The notes under the pieces: generated by a model
Databases searched by the model: none
Told to the model about the DNA's origin: nothing
The model's input: only the letters and a program-made list of their open reading frames with translations
Part shown: positions 7,911-16,549 of the stretch, piece by piece
How positions within the stretch are numbered: position 1 is the first letter of the stretch
How the letters are laid out: each line of letters starts with the position of its first letter
Made by a program: the position numbers and the translations under genes
From: an uncultured Granulosicoccaceae bacterium
GTDB lineage: Bacteria; Pseudomonadota; Gammaproteobacteria; Granulosicoccales; Granulosicoccaceae
Length of the DNA: 64,000 nt
Assembly: GCA_938035525.1 (NCBI GenBank)
Contig: CALHOI010000038.1
Location: 1 to 64,000, forward strand
Reading direction: 5' to 3'

Positions 7911-9500
7911 ATGCTAAACAGCTTCGATTATGTGGTCATCGGTGCAGGCTCCGCGGGCTGCGTTATGGCCAACCGTTTATCAGCCGATGGCACAACCAGC
8001 GTTGCCTTACTCGAAGCCGGCGCTCGTGACTGGAACCCTTGGATCCACGTACCTGTTGGTTACTTTAAAACCATACACAATCCGTCTACTGACTGGTGTT
8101 ACGAGACCGAGCCCGACCCCGGACTCAATGGTCGCTCACTAAAATGGCCACGTGGCAAGGTGCTTGGCGGCAGCAGTTCGATTAATGGGCTGCTGTATGT
8201 TCGCGGCCAACATCAAGACTACGATCGATGGGCAGAACTGGGTTGCACCGGCTGGTCTTACGACGACGTCCTGCCCTACTTTCGCAAAGCCGAAAACCAA
8301 TCACGCGGTGAGAACGAATACCACGGTGTCAACGGCCCTCTGCAAGTCAGCGATATGAGCTTCAAACGTGCCATATGTGACGACTTTATAAAAGGCGTTG
8401 CAGAAATGGGCACACCAATATCCGATGACAACAACGGCGCAGAGCAGGAAGGTGTCGGGTATTTTCAGCTAACCGCGCATAACGGCCGGCGTTGCAGCGC
8501 GGCGGTCGCATACTTGAAAAACATAAAAAATCGACCCAATCTGACCATCCTGACCCATGCAATGGCAGAACGTATCGGTTTTGAAAACGGTCGGGCCCAC
8601 ACGGTCCACATTAAGCACAAAGGCGAGCCCAGGGTACTAAATGCAAACAGGGAGATTATTTTGTGTGGCGGTGCAATTAACTCACCTCAATTGTTGCAAC
8701 TCTCAGGTATAGGCCCGGGTCAACTGCTACAAGATCATGGCATTGAGGTTATCGTTGACTCTCCCGATGTTGGTCAAAACCTGCAAGACCATCTGCAAAT
8801 CAGATCGGTCTACAAAACGGTTGCCGCCAATACACTAAACGACGAATTATCAAATTCGTTTCAAAAAGTGCGAGCTGGCCTGACGTACCTGACCAGCAGA
8901 AGCGGGCCTTTAAGCATGGCAGCCAGCCAGGTCTATGCTTTTTGCCGCACTCGTCTTTCAAACGAAAGACCAGACATCCAATATCATTTTCAACCGCTCA
9001 GTGCTGACAGCCCAGGAGAAGGCCTGCATCCGTTTTCTGCTATCACAGCATCGGTTTGCCAGCTTAGGCCAGAGAGTCGCGGCACCATTTTGATTAAATC
9101 GCCCGACCCGAGCGTACACCCGACAATCAAACCCAATTACTTGTCTACCGACCTGGACTGCCAAACTGCGATAGAATCCATACGGCACACCCGGCGGGTC
9201 ATGCAATCAAACGCGATGCGTGGTCACATAAAAGAAGAGTATGTGCCCGACCCCAACGCTAACACTGACGACGAGCTATTGAACCAGGCGCGCGACATTT
9301 CCAACACGATTTATCACCCGGTGGGCACCTGCAGAATGGGAGCCGATGAGCAATCGGTGCTTGACCCGGAACTACGAGTCAGAGGGGTTGCGGGACTACG
9401 CGTGGTAGACGCATCGGTGATGCCCGAAATTGTCTCCGGAAATACCAATGCGCCCACCATAATGATTGCCGAGCGCGCAGCGGACCTTATCCTTGGTTAA
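7911..9500 (+). CDS. GMC-family FAD-dependent oxidoreductase (choline/alcohol dehydrogenase-like)
   Basis: 529 aa flavoprotein oxidising an alcohol to an aldehyde. Seen in order: ADP-binding GAGSAGCVMANRLS (12-25), the GMC signature 1 region RGKVLGGSSSINGLLYVRG, GGAINSPQLLQLSGIGP (signature 2), the catalytic His region YHPVGTCRMG and the terminal GNTNAPTIMIAERAAD. The substrate is not determinable; choline, polyethylene glycol and aliphatic alcohol dehydrogenases share this build. It precedes pta by 8 bases and faces the IclR gene, so alcohol oxidation coupled to acyl-phosphate/acyl-CoA metabolism is a reasonable inference. Confidence 0.93.
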   Translation: MLNSFDYVVIGAGSAGCVMANRLSADGTTSVALLEAGARDWNPWIHVPVGYFKTIHNPSTDWCYETEPDPGLNGRSLKWPRGKVLGGSSSINGLLYVRGQHQDYDRWAELGCTGWSYDDVLPYFRKAENQSRGENEYHGVNGPLQVSDMSFKRAICDDFIKGVAEMGTPISDDNNGAEQEGVGYFQLTAHNGRRCSAAVAYLKNIKNRPNLTILTHAMAERIGFENGRAHTVHIKHKGEPRVLNANREIILCGGAINSPQLLQLSGIGPGQLLQDHGIEVIVDSPDVGQNLQDHLQIRSVYKTVAANTLNDELSNSFQKVRAGLTYLTSRSGPLSMAASQVYAFCRTRLSNERPDIQYHFQPLSADSPGEGLHPFSAITASVCQLRPESRGTILIKSPDPSVHPTIKPNYLSTDLDCQTAIESIRHTRRVMQSNAMRGHIKEEYVPDPNANTDDELLNQARDISNTIYHPVGTCRMGADEQSVLDPELRVRGVAGLRVVDASVMPEIVSGNTNAPTIMIAERAADLILG

Positions 9501-9508
9501 ATGTCCCA

Positions 9509-10501
9509 ATGAGCGCATTTGATCGAATACTGGAAAAAGCGGTTCACACCCAAAAGCGAATCGTCTTGCCAGAGGCCAGTGACGATCGCGTTCTACAAGC
9601 CGCTGAGCAGGTTGTTAAGAAAAAACTGGCAAAACCCATATTAATTGGTCAGCACAAAGACATCCAAACACAGGCCGGACGTCTGGGTGTGTCGCTGGAT
9701 TCAATCGAAATCGAAGATCAACTTAGCTCCCCAAAGCTGACTCAATACATAGAGCGTCTCACTGACAAGCGTCAGCACAGAGGCATGACTACCGACAAAG
9801 CTGCTGTGGCTTTGCAAAATCCTTTCACCTTCGCTTGTATGTTACTCGATGACGACGCTGCTGATGGTTGCGTCGCCGGAGCTATAACGGCAACAGCCGA
9901 TGTGGTCCGCGGTGCAATGCAGCTGGTGCAAAAGCGCGATGGTGTGCAACAGGTATCCAGCTTTTTTATCATGCGCCTGCAAGATCACCACCCGGTAAAG
10001 GATATTCTCGTTATTGCTGATTGTGCACTTGTGATCGATCCCAATTCACAGGAACTTGCGGCGATTGCCGCCGATACCGGCGACAGTGTGCTGCAACTAC
10101 TGAATATTGAGCCTCAAATAGCCATGCTGTCTTTTTCGACTGCCGGCAGCGCACGGCACAAACACGTGAGTAAGGTTCGTGACGCAACTGAGCTGTTGGT
10201 CCAACTGCGGCCTAACTGGCGAGTGGTTGGCGAGACGCAATTGGACGCCGCAGTGATACCCGGCATTCTGGCCAGGAAAGCACCTGATCTGGCTTCCGAC
10301 GACCCATGTAACACCCTGATATTTCCTAATCTGGATGCAGGTAATATCGGTTACAAGCTCATTGAGCGATTTGGTGGTGCGCAAGCCATCGGACCTATAT
10401 TGCAAGGCTTGAAAAAACCCGTCAATGACCTGAGCCGCGGCTGCAGCCAGGACGATATTGTGAACCTGGTGGCAGTAACTTCGGCTCAGTGCAGGCCGTA
10501 A
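9509..10501 (+). CDS. pta: Phosphate acetyltransferase (short, single-domain type)
   Basis: Interconverts acetyl-CoA and acetyl phosphate. At 330 aa it has only the catalytic PTA domain, unlike the long enterobacterial enzyme. Seen: RIVLPEASDDRVLQAA near residue 18, AGAITATADVVRGAMQLV, MLSFSTAGSARHKHV and the family hallmark GPILQGLKKPVNDLSRGCS near the C-terminus. In the same likely operon as the GMC dehydrogenase. Short PTA genes also sit in taurine/sulfoacetaldehyde clusters, but no xsc is visible. A phosphate butyryltransferase is possible but less likely. Confidence 0.93.
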   Translation: MSAFDRILEKAVHTQKRIVLPEASDDRVLQAAEQVVKKKLAKPILIGQHKDIQTQAGRLGVSLDSIEIEDQLSSPKLTQYIERLTDKRQHRGMTTDKAAVALQNPFTFACMLLDDDAADGCVAGAITATADVVRGAMQLVQKRDGVQQVSSFFIMRLQDHHPVKDILVIADCALVIDPNSQELAAIAADTGDSVLQLLNIEPQIAMLSFSTAGSARHKHVSKVRDATELLVQLRPNWRVVGETQLDAAVIPGILARKAPDLASDDPCNTLIFPNLDAGNIGYKLIERFGGAQAIGPILQGLKKPVNDLSRGCSQDDIVNLVAVTSAQCRP

Positions 10502-10683
10502 AACACGCTGACACGCAACTTGCCTTAAAAAATTAGTACTTCCTGTGAACAACAGGTTAAGTAACTGAACTTATTCATACATTTTCACATAAAGCCACCT
10601 CTGAAGGTGCCGCTACCCTCCCCAGAGACACGAATTTTTGTGCACAAACGCGCACACGAAAAAGCATCGAGCAAGACAAAGAA

Positions 10684-11814
10684 ATGGATGTGAGAATCGC
10701 CGAGACCCAAACCATAAGTCCAGCATTGCTGGATGCGTGGCAGCGGCTATTTGAATCATCCGTTGAGGCGCGCTTCTATCATCACCCCCACTGGCTACAG
10801 TGCGTTGCAGATCACTTAGCACCCGGCACACTAAAACTGGGTTTAGTGTTTGTTCGAGAACAATTACAAATGGTGTTGCCTGTTCTGAATTCAGGAAAGT
10901 CTGGATGTCGCATGTCTCATCCTGAACATGACCATCTGTCACTTAACGATGTACTGATACACCCCGAGCTACAAGCGGACAGCGCGGCTGTTCTTAATGC
11001 CTTTGACAGTGCACTAAACAAACTTAATTCTGGCTGGGCCGACTGGCAAATAGCTAATGTGCCCCACAGCAGCACGCTGTTAACATCACTTGCTTCGATC
11101 GACAACTCGATTAATGCTGACAACCCAGCAGCCACCACCGTTAACAACCAAACGGCGAAGTTGGCCCCCAGATGGCAACTGAAACCAACACGTTACTCGG
11201 CAAGCTTCCCGTGTACTGCCGATGCATGTCCACCACATGGAAAACTACGTCGTAATCTTCGTCGCCTGAGAAAGCAACTAACACAAAAAGGTGCGGTTAG
11301 AGTTGAGTGTGCAAAAACGCCAGACGCTCTGGATGCTGCGTACAGTCAGTTTTTAGCAGTAGAGGCATCAGGATGGAAAGGTACCAATGCTAACGCCACA
11401 GCTATTGAGACAAATCATTCGCTAAAACAGTTTTATCAATCACTGTTAACGCCAAGCACACCAGGCATTGAACCTGAAATTAATTTGCTGTGGTGCGAAG
11501 ATCAATGCATAGCTGTGCAATTCGGTTTACGAACTGAAAATTGTTTGAGCTTGCTAAAAATTGGCTACGATGAACAATACGCACAGTTTTCACCGGGTTA
11601 TCTACTGCTTGAATCTGTACTGGAACAAGCGCAAGAGCGAGGCATCACTACACTGAGCCTGGTGACCTCACCGACGTGGGCAGATCGATGGCACCCAGAG
11701 ACTGTACCAGTGTGGCACATCAAGCACTACAACGATTCTACAGCCGGAAGTGCTCTGCACCATATCGATCGCTTAAAGCAAGCGGCTAAATCCAAGCTAA
11801 AAAGGGCCGCATAA
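10684..11814 (+). CDS. GNAT-fold N-acyltransferase, CelD/FemAB-like
   Basis: 376 aa soluble protein with the layout of the GNAT_6 (CelD/BcsL-like) acyltransferases: N-terminal ARFYHHPHWLQCVADH, a basic central stretch (KLRRNLRRLRKQLTQKG, about residues 185-201) typical of these enzymes, and a C-terminal GNAT-like half with AVQFGLRTENCLSLLKIG and FSPGYLLLESVLEQA. Such enzymes modify sugars or amino groups in polysaccharide and secondary-metabolite clusters. It ends 5 bases before the carbamoyltransferase start, so the two are surely cotranscribed. The acyl donor and acceptor are unknown. Confidence 0.8.
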   Translation: MDVRIAETQTISPALLDAWQRLFESSVEARFYHHPHWLQCVADHLAPGTLKLGLVFVREQLQMVLPVLNSGKSGCRMSHPEHDHLSLNDVLIHPELQADSAAVLNAFDSALNKLNSGWADWQIANVPHSSTLLTSLASIDNSINADNPAATTVNNQTAKLAPRWQLKPTRYSASFPCTADACPPHGKLRRNLRRLRKQLTQKGAVRVECAKTPDALDAAYSQFLAVEASGWKGTNANATAIETNHSLKQFYQSLLTPSTPGIEPEINLLWCEDQCIAVQFGLRTENCLSLLKIGYDEQYAQFSPGYLLLESVLEQAQERGITTLSLVTSPTWADRWHPETVPVWHIKHYNDSTAGSALHHIDRLKQAAKSKLKRAA

Positions 11815-11819
11815 AAACC

Positions 11820-13517
11820 ATGATCGTTCTCGGGCTCAATTATTATTTTCACGATTCATCGGCAGCATTGGTTATTGACGGCGAACTGGTTGTTGCTCTG
11901 GAAGAAGAGCGCTTCACCCGCAACAAGCACACACGCGAATTCCCAGAGAACGCGGTGCGCGAATGCCTGCGTATTGCGGGTATTTCAGCCGATCAGATTG
12001 ATCATGTAGCAGTATCTATACAACCCACCCACAGCTGGGATAAGAAAGTGCTATACGCACTTAAAAAACCGCATAAAGCAGCCCCATTTATTAAGCACGA
12101 GCTAATAAATGGCTTCTTTAAACAGCGTCGATTCAAAAAGTGGTGTACCGATACCTTTGGTGCGGGCAAAGCCCCAAACATTGCATTCATTGAGCATCAC
12201 ATGTCACACGCAGCGGGTACTTTTTTTGTATCACCCTACAAAGATGCTGCCATCATGGCAATAGATGGCTCTGGAGAGTGGGCATGCGCATGGCTAGGTC
12301 ATGGCAAAGACAACAAGGTTAGTTGTTTCAATGAATCTGTTTTTCCAAACTCATTGGGTTCAGTGTACGAATCGGTTACGGAGTTTTGCGGTTTTAAACC
12401 AAATTATGATGAAGGCAAGACCATGGGCCTTGCGCCTCTTGGCGATGCTTCCAGGTTTATCGACGACGCACGCAAAACAGTTAGCGTGAGCGACGAAGGT
12501 CAAATCACAGTAGACCTAAGTTACTTTAACTATCAGTTTTGGGGTTACCAGCGCTGCGCACCAAAATTCTACGAGGTGTTTGGAACACCTCGAGCCATGG
12601 ATGGAGAATTCGAGGAACATCATCACGACGTAGCAGCCGCATTCCAGCAGGTTTTGGAAGAATGTGCGCTAAAAATGGCGGCATTTCTGAAACAGAAAAC
12701 ACAAGCCCCGCATTTGATTATTGCCGGTGGGGTTGCGCTTAATAGCGTTATGAATGGGCGCCTTTTAAGAGAAGCCGGATTCGAGGATGTTTATATAATG
12801 CCTGCAGCCGGGGACAATGGCACCTCCATTGGAGCAGCATATACTCTGCTGCATCAAGAATTGAATTTGCCACGTTCGTTTGTACACGACAACCCTTACG
12901 TGGGTAACGAGTACAGCGATGACGAAATAGAGCAAACCTTAAAAAAGTTTAAACTAAACTATAAATCAAGTAGTGATATCGCTGCCGATACTGCCGATTT
13001 ACTTGAAGCAGGTAAGATCGGCGGGTGGTTTCAAGGACGAATGGAAATAGGTCCCCGTGCGCTTGGATCTCGGAGCATCGTTGCCAACCCCGCGTTTCCT
13101 GACATGAAAGATAAAATAAACGCCGAGGTAAAATTTCGCGAAGCCTACAGACCCTTTGCGCCATCGGCAACAATCGAAGCTGCAAAAGAATTTTTCGACA
13201 TAGATGTTGAAGCACCTTTTATGCTAAAAGTATGTCAAGTCAAAGAAGACAAGCAATCTGTAATACCAGCAATTACTCATGTCGACGGTAGTGCACGACT
13301 GCAAACGGTCAGATCAGAATCTCATCCCCTTTATCACGCACTAATAAGCCAGTTGGGCAACCGTACAGACGTACCAGTTGTTCTTAACACAAGCTTCAAC
13401 ATTCAAGGGGAGCCGGTTTGTGAGTCACCACGAGACGCCATTCGCTGTTTCTATTCTACTGGCCTCGATTTTCTTGCTATTGGTTCATTTCTAATTGAAA
13501 AGCAGGCGGCACAGTGA
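11820..13517 (+). CDS. NodU/CmcH-family O-carbamoyltransferase
   Basis: 565 aa, full length for enzymes that move a carbamoyl group from carbamoyl phosphate via ATP to a hydroxyl (NodU, CmcH, TobZ, SxtI). N-terminal Kae1-like domain: GLNYYFHDSSAAL at 5-17, metal-binding HHMSHAAG near residue 126, GGVALNSVMNG and AAGDNGTSIGAAY. C-terminal domain: GRMEIGPRALGSRSI near residue 406 and VVLNTSFNIQGEPV. The acceptor is unknown; no nod, antibiotic or saxitoxin genes lie nearby. The stop overlaps the next gene's start by GTGA. Confidence 0.95.
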   Translation: MIVLGLNYYFHDSSAALVIDGELVVALEEERFTRNKHTREFPENAVRECLRIAGISADQIDHVAVSIQPTHSWDKKVLYALKKPHKAAPFIKHELINGFFKQRRFKKWCTDTFGAGKAPNIAFIEHHMSHAAGTFFVSPYKDAAIMAIDGSGEWACAWLGHGKDNKVSCFNESVFPNSLGSVYESVTEFCGFKPNYDEGKTMGLAPLGDASRFIDDARKTVSVSDEGQITVDLSYFNYQFWGYQRCAPKFYEVFGTPRAMDGEFEEHHHDVAAAFQQVLEECALKMAAFLKQKTQAPHLIIAGGVALNSVMNGRLLREAGFEDVYIMPAAGDNGTSIGAAYTLLHQELNLPRSFVHDNPYVGNEYSDDEIEQTLKKFKLNYKSSSDIAADTADLLEAGKIGGWFQGRMEIGPRALGSRSIVANPAFPDMKDKINAEVKFREAYRPFAPSATIEAAKEFFDIDVEAPFMLKVCQVKEDKQSVIPAITHVDGSARLQTVRSESHPLYHALISQLGNRTDVPVVLNTSFNIQGEPVCESPRDAIRCFYSTGLDFLAIGSFLIEKQAAQ

Positions 13518-13945
13518 GAGGCATAAGCAGCAATATGATTTTTAGCCTGATATTAGGTCTGCTTATAGCGGTTGCAGCCTGGCCAGTATTTGTTGCCGTC
13601 AATATTGCGCTTGCCTGGTTAATGGGCGAGGGCTCGGTTATTGATTTATGGAATCTTGAACCCAAACGTAATCTTGTGGCTGACTTTATCTATGGTTACA
13701 AAATCAGTGCACCAATAGCTATATTGCTGGGCATCGTAGCGGTTATTGATTTTCAGCTGCTTACCCGATTTAAAACTACGGGCTATTTCTCTGGTATCTC
13801 AATTATTCTATGTTGCATAGCGGTGGCGTTTGTCTTTTACAAAAATCCGACGCATGTATTTACCAGTTTCGTTGCTACCGGTCTCATATTATGGCTTGTC
13901 TATAAAATTTTGGATATTGGTTGCAGACTCAGGAGAGTAGGATAA
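13514..13945 (+). CDS. Small polytopic membrane protein (unknown) coupled to carbamoyltransferase
   Basis: 143 aa from a GTG that shares GTGA with the carbamoyltransferase stop. A second start is possible at ATG 13535 in the same frame. Four hydrophobic segments are visible: near residues 8-35 (IFSLILGLLIAVAAW onward), 60-82 (APIAILLGIVAVID), 92-110 and 117-134 (FTSFVATGLILWLVYK). The C-terminus is basic. The position recalls small membrane proteins that follow carbamoyltransferases in some natural-product and polysaccharide clusters (for example SxtJ after SxtI), but I see no sequence match to SxtJ. Its stop TAA shares one base with the next ATG. Confidence 0.75.
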   Translation: MRGISSNMIFSLILGLLIAVAAWPVFVAVNIALAWLMGEGSVIDLWNLEPKRNLVADFIYGYKISAPIAILLGIVAVIDFQLLTRFKTTGYFSGISIILCCIAVAFVFYKNPTHVFTSFVATGLILWLVYKILDIGCRLRRVG

Positions 13946-15426
13946 TGCTACGCACTCGCCTTGCATCATGTTTTGTTGCTGCAACCTTACTGACAACACA
14001 AACCACCAGCGCAGACCAGGCCATACTGATAGGTGGAGGATACAACCTTCAAGGGTCACAAGGACAAATAGAACTTAATGTACGTTGGGTTCAAAATGTT
14101 ATAAAACAGGCGAACATACCTGTCACCACCTTTTTTACTGATGGCGATGCCCCCGATGCCGATGTGCACTATTATCACGTCGAATCGGAGAGCTCTGAGG
14201 CAAGCGCAGAAGACGAACTGGCCAAGCAACTGGAACCAGTTGCCCGACTATTCAACAATCACATTCAAAATCAACAGCGTTTTCGTAACCATCAAGTCGA
14301 GGATGTACTTGGCTCAACCCACGCCGATAAATTATCGACTGCTTTAACTGATCTTTTCTCATCTTCGCCCGACGACCCAAGCTTAATTATTTACAACGGA
14401 CATGGAAAACAATCAAAGACCAGCGTCGATAAAGTAACGCTGGAACTGTGGGATAACACTCAGCTAACAGCCGAAGAGTTGCACGGCATACTTGATCATT
14501 CTAACGCGTCGACTCGATTCGTTTTTACTCAATGCTACTCGGGCGGCTTTCATCGGCTGGCCTATAAAAACCCCAGCCATGGGCAAGAACTGGCATCGCC
14601 AACAAGATGTGGGTTTACTGCAGAGTCTGCTTACAGATTGGCAGAAGGATGTTCCGCCAGCATTGAATCGGACGACTATCGCGACTACACCACATTCTTC
14701 TTTGCCGCTCTTAACGGCTACGACAGAGATGGAGAAATTCTCCCCATTGACACTGACTCCGACAGAGATGGCGTTGTCGGATTACGCGAAGCCCATCTTT
14801 ATACGCTTGAAAATGCTTACAGCACAGACTTATCTCGATCAACCAGTGAAGATTATCTAGGCGCGTGGGAGCCATGGTATTTGAAGTGGGTGGCCGATAC
14901 TTCCGGTTTACCAAGCAACGAATACGCTAAGCTGTTTCGAAACGTGGCGCATGAATACGGCATAGAGTTAACAGGCCATCCTTCAAAAGCAATAAGAAGC
15001 ATGATTAAAATGGACGGCCAGAAACTCGAAAGCCTTGCAGCCCGCCGCTCTGCTTTGCATGAAGAACTAAGCAAAATTCAACACTCGCTTATTAGCGAGG
15101 CTGCCGATAAATGGCCCGCACTATCCGGACCTTACACGGCCGCATTTCAAGTTATGGCAGCGTCTGGCGAGATGCTCAGTATGGCTCAATGGCTGAGCCA
15201 ACAACCAGATTACCAACGCATTGTTGAACTGCAAAACGAAGATTCACAACTCAGTGATGACATGCTTGATGTTGAAAGGCATACAACACAAATGCAGAAA
15301 CTGATGCACTTCAGAAAATTGTCCAGACTAAAACACCAACTTTATCAATATGGCTCGCAGAGTGAGATTGATGCCTATGAGTCGTTGGTGAGTTGCGAAA
15401 GCCAGCCCCTGGTTTTTGCACAATAA
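13945..15426 (+). CDS. Exported clan CD cysteine protease-like protein (caspase/legumain type) with EF-hand loop
   Basis: 493 aa from the ATG at 13945, preceded by AGGAG. Signal peptide residues 1-23 (LASCFVAATLLTTQTTSA). The core has a strand-His motif SLIIYNGHGKQ (His153) and a strand-Cys motif FVFTQCYSGGF (Cys197), the spacing and context of clan CD peptidases (C13/C14). A perfect EF-hand loop lies at residues 271-282 (Asp271, Asp273, Asp275, Gly276, Val278, Glu282). The C-terminal third is helical and charged, with a possible coiled coil (about 375-480). Fourth gene of a coupled unit with a carbamoyltransferase. Activity and substrate are inferred only; an inactive carbohydrate- or protein-binding relative is possible. 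Confidence 0.75.
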   Translation: MLRTRLASCFVAATLLTTQTTSADQAILIGGGYNLQGSQGQIELNVRWVQNVIKQANIPVTTFFTDGDAPDADVHYYHVESESSEASAEDELAKQLEPVARLFNNHIQNQQRFRNHQVEDVLGSTHADKLSTALTDLFSSSPDDPSLIIYNGHGKQSKTSVDKVTLELWDNTQLTAEELHGILDHSNASTRFVFTQCYSGGFHRLAYKNPSHGQELASPTRCGFTAESAYRLAEGCSASIESDDYRDYTTFFFAALNGYDRDGEILPIDTDSDRDGVVGLREAHLYTLENAYSTDLSRSTSEDYLGAWEPWYLKWVADTSGLPSNEYAKLFRNVAHEYGIELTGHPSKAIRSMIKMDGQKLESLAARRSALHEELSKIQHSLISEAADKWPALSGPYTAAFQVMAASGEMLSMAQWLSQQPDYQRIVELQNEDSQLSDDMLDVERHTTQMQKLMHFRKLSRLKHQLYQYGSQSEIDAYESLVSCESQPLVFAQ

Positions 15427-15511
15427 CGTTTGACCCCTACTGTTCCCACGTTGGTAGTGGCTTTGTGAGCATTTGGCACAATATGAGGGAATAACGTCTC
15501 GTGTGCGGCCT

Positions 15512-16549
15512 TTAAAAAGACAACGGCAGCTGCTCCTTTACCACTACATTTTGCCACTCTGAAGATGCTTCTGCTCGTCCAGTAGCATCACCACGAGAGT
15601 TTGTTAGTGCGGGCGACAGGTATTCCTCCAACGCAGCAAAGATATCGTCGCCAATAGCACCCAAAGCATGCAGGACCGCACCCAAGGCCACTCTGGCACC
15701 ACGATCCTGACCATCGTCCATTTTTAACGCGATACCAATTCCTTGTTCGGGCAGACAAGCCGTGTAGCAGCCCTCTGCACCCACCTTGACCAATACTTTT
15801 GGCGCTAGTAGCTGCATAAGGTCGGTGCATAGTCGTTCGGCTCCAGCAACCAAATACGGATGTTTGCTAATGGCAGCCTGAATACGGGCAATGGCATCTA
15901 TACGCTGCGAGCTTTGACCAGCACCATCTGAAAAACGCGCCATTGCCAGCGCGATTCTCTGCAAAGGCAATGCAACACAGGGGATACCGCAACCATCGTA
16001 GCCCCAGGGTTGTTGCATGATGCGGGTACCACTCATTGAATCAAGTACATCAAACCACCGTAGTTGCGCGCTGTGAGAGTAAAGGCGGTAATCCTTTGTT
16101 GCATCTCCATGGTGTAAACAGGACGAAAGCAAGCCAAGGTGTTTTCCAGAGCAATTGTGATGTACACGGGTTGGCCCTTCTCCACGACCGAGCATCTCAA
16201 ATTGAGTTGCTTGATGCATTGGTAGGGTTGCACCGCATTCCAAATCGTTGGCGTCGAGCCCTATTAAATTAAGCCAATCAGAAACAAGATCAACATGAAC
16301 GCCTTCGCCATTATGCGACGCACACGACAAGGCGATATGTTCATCATTTAATGCGTAATGTTCAATAGCTCCAGATTCTACAAAAGGTATGGCTTGCAGG
16401 AATTTTATGGCGGAACGTGGAAAGGTGTGATGCAGCACGTCACCCATAGACAAAATCAGCTGACCATCTGAACGTACAACGGCAACCGAGCCACGATGAC
16501 GACTTTCTATTGCGTTCCCACGCCAAAGATTAACCAGTATCGGGTTCAT
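15512..16549 (-). CDS. L-asparaginase, AnsA/RecAII-type (asparaginase II family)
   Basis: 345 aa protein of the Rhizobium-type asparaginase family (Pfam Asparaginase_II), unrelated to E. coli AnsA/AnsB. Seen: RGNAIESRHRGSVAVV, family blocks SAIKFLQAIPFVESGA, ALSCASHNGEG, HHNCSGKHLGLL and PWGYDGCGIPC, and VKVGAEGCYTACLPE with the serine/lysine/cysteine-rich active region. Hydrolyses asparagine to aspartate and ammonia in related enzymes. It overlaps the trpS stop by ATGA (16546-16549), so it is coupled to trpS. No signal peptide. Confidence 0.9.
   Translation of the reverse strand: MNPILVNLWRGNAIESRHRGSVAVVRSDGQLILSMGDVLHHTFPRSAIKFLQAIPFVESGAIEHYALNDEHIALSCASHNGEGVHVDLVSDWLNLIGLDANDLECGATLPMHQATQFEMLGRGEGPTRVHHNCSGKHLGLLSSCLHHGDATKDYRLYSHSAQLRWFDVLDSMSGTRIMQQPWGYDGCGIPCVALPLQRIALAMARFSDGAGQSSQRIDAIARIQAAISKHPYLVAGAERLCTDLMQLLAPKVLVKVGAEGCYTACLPEQGIGIALKMDDGQDRGARVALGAVLHALGAIGDDIFAALEEYLSPALTNSRGDATGRAEASSEWQNVVVKEQLPLSF

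Noticed and set aside
10532-10568. Terminator after pta
   Set aside because: An imperfect inverted repeat is present, but the arms hold several mismatches and no T-run follows.
13514-13945. SxtJ homologue and a saxitoxin-like cluster
   Set aside because: Position after a carbamoyltransferase is similar, but the sequence shows no SxtJ resemblance I can recognise and no other sxt-type genes are present.
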